DNA of 64,000 nucleotides from Gautieria morchelliformis. Its lineage: Eukaryota > Basidiomycota > Agaricomycetes > Gomphales > Gomphaceae. The notes below the pieces were generated by a model. The model ran no database searches. It was given only the letters and a program-made list of their open reading frames with translations, and was not told the DNA's origin. The position numbers were made by a program, and so were the translations under genes. The stretch is taken from NCBI GenBank assembly GCA_015179125.1, contig WHVA01000029.1, positions 310,001 through 374,000 on the forward strand. The letters run 5' to 3'. How positions within the stretch are numbered: the stretch's first letter is position 1; the number at the start of each line of letters is the position of its first letter. Shown one piece after another: positions 59,645-64,000 of the stretch.

Positions 59645-60043
59645 TACGTTGATGTGTTACTTAGAGCTACTTTCAATCAATAAGATGTGTTTGACTTATC
59701 TGAATGAAATTATCTTATCCGAATGTGTTTGACTTATCCCAAGTTTGATTTACCCAAGGCTTTGACCTTGCTGATGTGTTTGACCTTACCGAGGCATTTG
59801 ACTTGCACCCCCACGCGAAGCGCGGGTATCCACCTAGTTACACTATATGAAAGCGGCTCGGTGGGAGGTTGTGGGTGCGCTGACAAATGCTGACCAATGC
59901 TTGGTCATTAGTTTGTCAGCGGAGCGTGCGAGCGGCGCAGCAGCGAGCCCCTGGCCCTATCACCGGTTTACGCCGGTCTGCTGGCTCCAGGTCTCTTTAG
60001 GTCAGCGGCGAGCGGCGCAGCCGCGAGAACACTGCGCAGCGGT

Positions 60044-60097
60044 CAGGTGACCCCTTCGCGCGTGGTCCATGCACGACACGCGCGCGCAGTATATAAA
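60044..60097 (+). promoter_or_regulatory. Putative promoter of Helitron unit IV
   Basis: TATATAAA at 60090-60097 with the same upstream GTGCACGACACGCGCG context. The palindrome is altered to TCAGGTGA. Confidence 0.55.
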
Positions 60098-61089
60098 GGC
60101 AGTTTGGTAGGATGGAACGCCAGGAATCTGCCCGACCGGCAATTCCTCACTCTGCTGTCTGCTCTCTCTGCTGTGTGCTGTCTGCTGTGTCTGCTGTCTG
60201 CTGTGTCTGTGCTGTCTGCTCTCTGCTCTGTCTGCGCTGTCTGCTGTCTGCTGCTCTCTCTGGTGTCTCCTCCTTTAGCTGGCTGGCTGTCTATTGCTTT
60301 GCCTGGCTGGCTATCTATTGGCTTGCCTGGCTTTCTATTGGTAGGTAATATCCTTTTTTTAATGCATTGCCATGTATTTTATTTTATTTGTGTTGGTAAT
60401 TTTATTGGTTCCTTTTTTTTCCTCACATAGTATTGTCACATGTGCATTATATTATTGTGATTTTTTTTTCGAAAATAGATTTAAATAACATCCAAAGACT
60501 GCTGAAAAAAATGTATTTTAATATCAATATTTTTCAGGTTTTTTGCGAAAATTGACATCAATAAGTTTCCTCTAAAATCAATGACAACAGATTCTGCTTT
60601 TATTTACTGTAAAGCCGCTTACCAGCCACTCCTCTCTGGCTATACTGGTGGCTGGCTTACTATGGCTTTGGCTGGGCTCTGGTTTCTCTGTCAGTCTCTG
60701 GGCTTCTCTGGCTTTGGCTGGGCATTGATAACAGCTTCTGATTCAATGTACTGTACTTTTTTGACATTTTTTCGCAAATAGATATCAATAAATTATCCTG
60801 ACTTTGTGAAAATTGACAACAGCTCCAGGTTAAATGTGCAGTGCATTTTTTTGAAATTTTTCGAAAAATAGATAATCCTAACTTTGCTAAAATTAATAAC
60901 AGCTTCAGCTTACATGTACTGACATTTTCTTGACATTTTTTCGAAAAATAGGTAATCCTGCTTAAATATGGTTTCCTTGACTATTTTATTTATGTCTGTA
61001 TATGTCACAAAATAGATATTGATACATGTCCCTGAGTTTGCGAAAAGTTAATAAGTAGTAACAGCCTCTGCTTGCTTCACTTTGAGGCC

Positions 61090-61960
61090 CTTGGGGATAT
61101 GCTATGCATGCTATACTTGAGGGGCATGCTACACACACTATGCATGGGGACATGCATGTTATGCATGGAGACATGTTATGTGTGGAGACATGCATGCTAT
61201 GTGTGGAGACACTCATGTTATGCGTGGGGACACACACACTATGCTTGGGGACACACATGCTATGCATGGGGACACGCATGTTATGCGTGGGGACATTCAC
61301 GCTATGCTTGGGGACACCCCTGTTATGCGTGGGGACAAGCATGCTACGCATGGGGACACACACGCTATGCTTGGGGACACCCATGGTATGCATGGAGACA
61401 GGGGACAAGCATGCTATGCATGGGGATGTGCACACTATATGTGGGGACACACTATGCTTGGGAGACATGGTACAAACAAGGGACACACTACAGGGGAAAA
61501 CACTACAAACAAGGGACATTCTACATGCTATACTTGGGGGACATGCTACAAACAAAGGACATGCTATGCACACTATACTTGGGGGACATGTTATGCATTG
61601 GGGACACAATTTGCACACTATACTTGAGGGAGATGCTACACACACTACATGTAAGGACATGCTACACATGTGGTTACACTATGCATGGGGGACACACATG
61701 CTATAATTTAGGGACACGCTATGTTTGGGGACATGCTTCAAGCATGCTATGCATGTGGGACACGCCATGCACACTGTACTTGGGGACATGCTACATGTGG
61801 AGACACACTATCCATGGAGGACATGCTACGCACACTATACTTGGGGACATGTTATGTGTGGGGTCATGTTACAAACCAGGGACACAATAAGCATGCTATA
61901 TTTGAGGCTATGCATGGAGGACATGCTATGCACGCTATACTTGGGCACATGCAGACATGT
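61090..61960 (+). repeat. 21-bp minisatellite of Helitron unit IV
   Basis: Same unit as in units I and III, fewer clean copies. Confidence 0.85.
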
Positions 61961-62132
61961 GTAGAGACATTACCTATCTTTATGTGTTACTTATAGGTAC
62001 TTTCAATTGAAATGAGATGTGTTGTACCTATCCCAAGTTTGATTTACCCAATGTGTTTGACCTTGCTGATGCATTTGACCTTACCAAGGCGTTTGACCTA
62101 CACCCCCGTGTGAAGCATGGGTATCCACCTAG

Positions 62133-62853
62133 AGGTAAGGGTTCAAGAATCGAGTTAAGTTGGATATCAGAAATCAAGTTGGAAGGCAGAGGTCAGAGAG
62201 ACAGAGGCCTTGCAAGTACTTTCTGTGGTAAGAACAGGAAACAGCGCAAAGGGAGTCACATATCAAAGTCAATTATCTGATTGCAGAACAGAGGCACACA
62301 TGACTGGGTTTTATACAAAGAGCTGAGACAACATGTCAGAAGGTAGAGGTAAGCAATTCCAGTGCAAGCACAATTATCTGATTGCAGAAGTAACTAATAC
62401 GTAACAAGAGGAAATACAAGGGGGTGCTGGGTAGAACTAAGAACAATCAATAGGCAAAAGAACAAGGGGAATGTGGATCTAATTGATAATGGAACAAAGG
62501 GATCTCCTGATGCTCCGGTCTTGCTATGCTAAGGGTCAAGTACGGAAGGCTGGTGAATAGAGTCAAAAGGGGAAGTATGTGAATGGTAAATAACAAGGGG
62601 ATCAAAAGGTCAAAGTGTGGACGTTGCGGAATAGAGCCAGAGGAGGCATGGAGGTACCAGAGTTGGTCAAGCAGCATGGTCATAACATTACCTACCTTGA
62701 TGTGTTTTACTTATCTGAAAGAAATTTTCTTATCCAAATGTGTTTGACTTATCCCAAGTTTGATTTACCCAAGGCGTTTGACCTTGCTGATGCATTTGAC
62801 CTTACTGAGGTGTTTGACTTGCACCCCCGCGCGAAGCGCGGGTATCCACCTAG
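62133..62853 (+). mobile_element. Helitron unit V, partial
   Basis: Starts inside a family D LTR (matching 59090 onward), continues through the LTR tip at 62687 and TTACC, then subterminal repeats, hairpin CCCGCGC-GAA-GCGCGGG and CTAG at 62850-62853. The 5' part is missing, so unit IV may have inserted into this copy, or the junction arose by recombination. Confidence 0.8.
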
Positions 62854-63124
62854 TCTAAGAGTTAAACAAGCACGGTGGGTGGTTGTGGGCGCCGCTTACA
62901 AATAATGTTACATAAAAATTAGGTCAGCGGAGCGAGCGGCGCAGCCGTGAGCCCTAGGCCCAGGCCCAGCCCAGACCGACCGGTCTCTGGGGCTTGCTGG
63001 TACACCGCTGGGTGACCTGGCAGACGCTGCGCAGCCGGTCCCCTCTGCCCTCCTTCTACCACCATCCCATCCCATCCCATCCCTCCCACCACTTGCATCC
63101 CTTCCATTAACATCCTATCTAGGT

Positions 63125-63560
63125 TCTTTCTGGTGAGTTTGATGCTACTGAAACTGCCTTTTTATGTTGGTTATTTATAATTTCGCTTTTTTGGCCTTTT
63201 TTAGGCACTGTTCAAGTGATATTTGTCCTGTCACTGGTGCACTGAGTACCTGGGTGTTTCTGGTGAGTGTTATGCTGTTGTATCTGCCTTTTCCTGATGC
63301 TTATTGTGTTCTTATTTGCTATAATTTCGCTTTTTTGGCCTTTTTTAGGCACTTTTCAAGTGACATTTGTCCTGTCACTGCTGCACTGAGTACCTGGGTG
63401 TTTCTGGTGAGTGTTATGCTATTGTACCTGCCTTTTCTTGATGCTTATTGTGTTCTTATTTGCTATAACTTTGCTTTGTTGGCATTTTGTAGGCACTTTT
63501 CAAGTGCATTTGTCCAGTCACTACTGCATACCCTACCTGGGTATTATCCCCTTTCTGGTA
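63125..63560 (+). repeat. Tandem units each holding a possible small exon
   Basis: Three units of about 130-150 bp. Each has TTCTGGTGAGT (donor-like), a CTATAATTTCGC-type stretch, TTTTTAG or TTTGTAG (acceptor-like), and GCACTTTTCAAGTG up to GGGTGTTTCTG. The putative exons are about 58 nt. They contain in-frame stops in some phases and may be untranslated leader exons. Confidence 0.6.
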
Positions 63561-63718
63561 CGTTTTTGTAACTGTATCTGCTATTTGCAGTATGTATATT
63601 AGGATCAGTGGCTTTGCAATCCGTCTGAGATACCCGCACAGCCTGTTTTCCCTGAGTTTGCCTTAGTCTGCTTGCAATGTAAGTCTGATATTGATATCTT
63701 TATCCTCTCTCTACTCTT

Positions 63719-64000
63719 ATGCCTGCATTTCTCAGGGATCCATCTACCCCAGAGAGCAACCGTCGGCGGGTGCGTGAAAGTGCGAGGGAGGGGCAGGAGG
63801 TGATGACACCACCCAGTCATCGGAGAGCGCGCCGGAGAGCGCATATTGGAGCTCAGAACCAGCCACCCCCTCCACCACCGCCTTTTGCCATCCCTCACCC
63901 TCCTTCTAGAAGCAGTGCAGCCGATCCTTTTCAACAACCTGTGGCAGGGCCATCACTTGCTCCTGATCCCAGTCCTACAGAGCAGGTGGCAGCCCTTCAT
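63719..64000 (+). CDS. Start of a possible Helitron RepHel protein (partial)
   Basis: An ATG at 63719 opens a frame of 94 codons that runs to the window edge without a stop. The product begins MPAFLRDPSTPES, is arginine-rich (NRRRVRESARE, HRRARRRAH), then proline-rich (a run of seven prolines), as is usual for the disordered N-termini of large fungal Helitron proteins. A splice acceptor lies nearby (TTTCTCAG, ending at 63736), so translation could instead enter at the GGATCC exon start from an upstream exon. No catalytic domain lies within the window; the assignment rests on its place in a Helitron unit. It could be an unrelated captured gene. Confidence 0.5.
   Translation, partial: MPAFLRDPSTPESNRRRVRESAREGQEVMTPPSHRRARRRAHIGAQNQPPPPPPPFAIPHPPSRSSAADPFQQPVAGPSLAPDPSPTEQVAALH

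Larger units (their letters stand above)
56627..59837 (+). mobile_element. Helitron unit III (non-autonomous)
   Basis: Begins TCTAAGAGTTAAAC directly after the CTAG of unit II. Parts in order: promoter, repeated CTGTCTGTGTCTTGAGCTG words (56980-57120), T-rich spacer, 21-bp minisatellite (57850-58930), solo LTR family D (58960-59639), subterminal repeats, hairpin with one mismatch in the stem (CCCACGC-GAA-GCGCGGG) and CTAG ending at 59837. No transposase gene. Confidence 0.85.
59838..62132 (+). mobile_element. Helitron unit IV (non-autonomous, no LTR)
   Basis: Begins TTACACTATATGAAAGCG directly after the CTAG of unit III. Same order of parts as units I and III, with minisatellite at 61090-61960. 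At 61968 the sequence GACATTACCTATC is uninterrupted where units I and III carry the LTR. The hairpin at 62104-62120 (CCCGTGT-GAA-GCATGGG) keeps pairing through G-T wobbles. CTAG ends at 62132, followed by AGGTAAGG rather than by a Helitron 5' end. Confidence 0.85.
62854..64000 (+). mobile_element. Helitron unit VI, continues past the window
   Basis: Begins TCTAAGAGTTAAAC directly after the CTAG of unit V, with the same GC-rich head (GCGAGCGGCGCAGCCG). Beyond about 62990 it departs from the other units: a CCCATCCCAT run, a triplicated small-exon block and a coding frame still open at the window end. This is the candidate autonomous element of the array. Confidence 0.75.

Overview
The window looks like a transposon-saturated stretch of a basidiomycete (Agaricomycetes) nuclear genome. 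Three things point there: a KDZ transposase with CxC5/CxC6 cysteine clusters, a DUF6533-type seven-helix membrane protein gene cut by 13 introns of 49-77 bp, and chromodomain Ty3/gypsy elements. No ribosomal, tRNA or prokaryotic genes are visible. Only one gene looks like an intact host gene: the DUF6533 gene on the minus strand at 28427-30002. A second host-derived locus, the C-terminal half of a telomerase reverse transcriptase (TERT) at 37986-39955 (minus), is a relic with two in-frame stops and a solo LTR just inside an intron donor.

Layout. 1-2090: nothing recognised. 2090-4580: old gypsy remnant interrupted by a dispersed repeat (family A, TSD GAAGT). 4660-6447: C/T-rich tandem duplication, then a TIR element of about 1 kb with DDE transposase remains. 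7200-12506: dispersed repeat C, a solo LTR (family B), repeat A copies 2 and 3, and a Helitron N-terminal remnant. 12507-24342: truncated gypsy, KDZ pseudogene, and a young gypsy with both LTRs and a CTGAC target duplication inserted in it. 26165-27483: short hAT element with perfect 8-bp TSD that still carries a four-exon BED-finger reading frame. 28427-30002: DUF6533 gene. 30629-35132: Ty1/copia with TSD ACACT. 37986-41144: TERT relic and unidentified exon-like sequence. 41590-46938: LINE with two solo LTRs, each with 5-bp TSD, in its RNase H domain.

48730-64000 is the most unusual part: a head-to-tail Helitron array. Five 3' termini (hairpin followed by CTAG) are visible. Four of the five are followed directly by another element's 5' end. 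Units share a GC-rich promoter with TATA box, T-rich spacer, 21-bp minisatellite, 18-bp subterminal repeats and hairpin. Two units carry the same solo LTR at the same site and one has the empty site. One unit is fused to a RepHel gene whose helicase segment has been duplicated in front of the Rep domain. The last unit runs off the window with what may be an intact gene start.

The 8-bp palindrome TCACGTGA occurs nine times, almost all inside unrelated transposons and mostly close to their putative promoters. No conventional operon-like or pathway-level organisation is present; the functional story is nesting, amplification and decay of mobile elements around one or two host genes.
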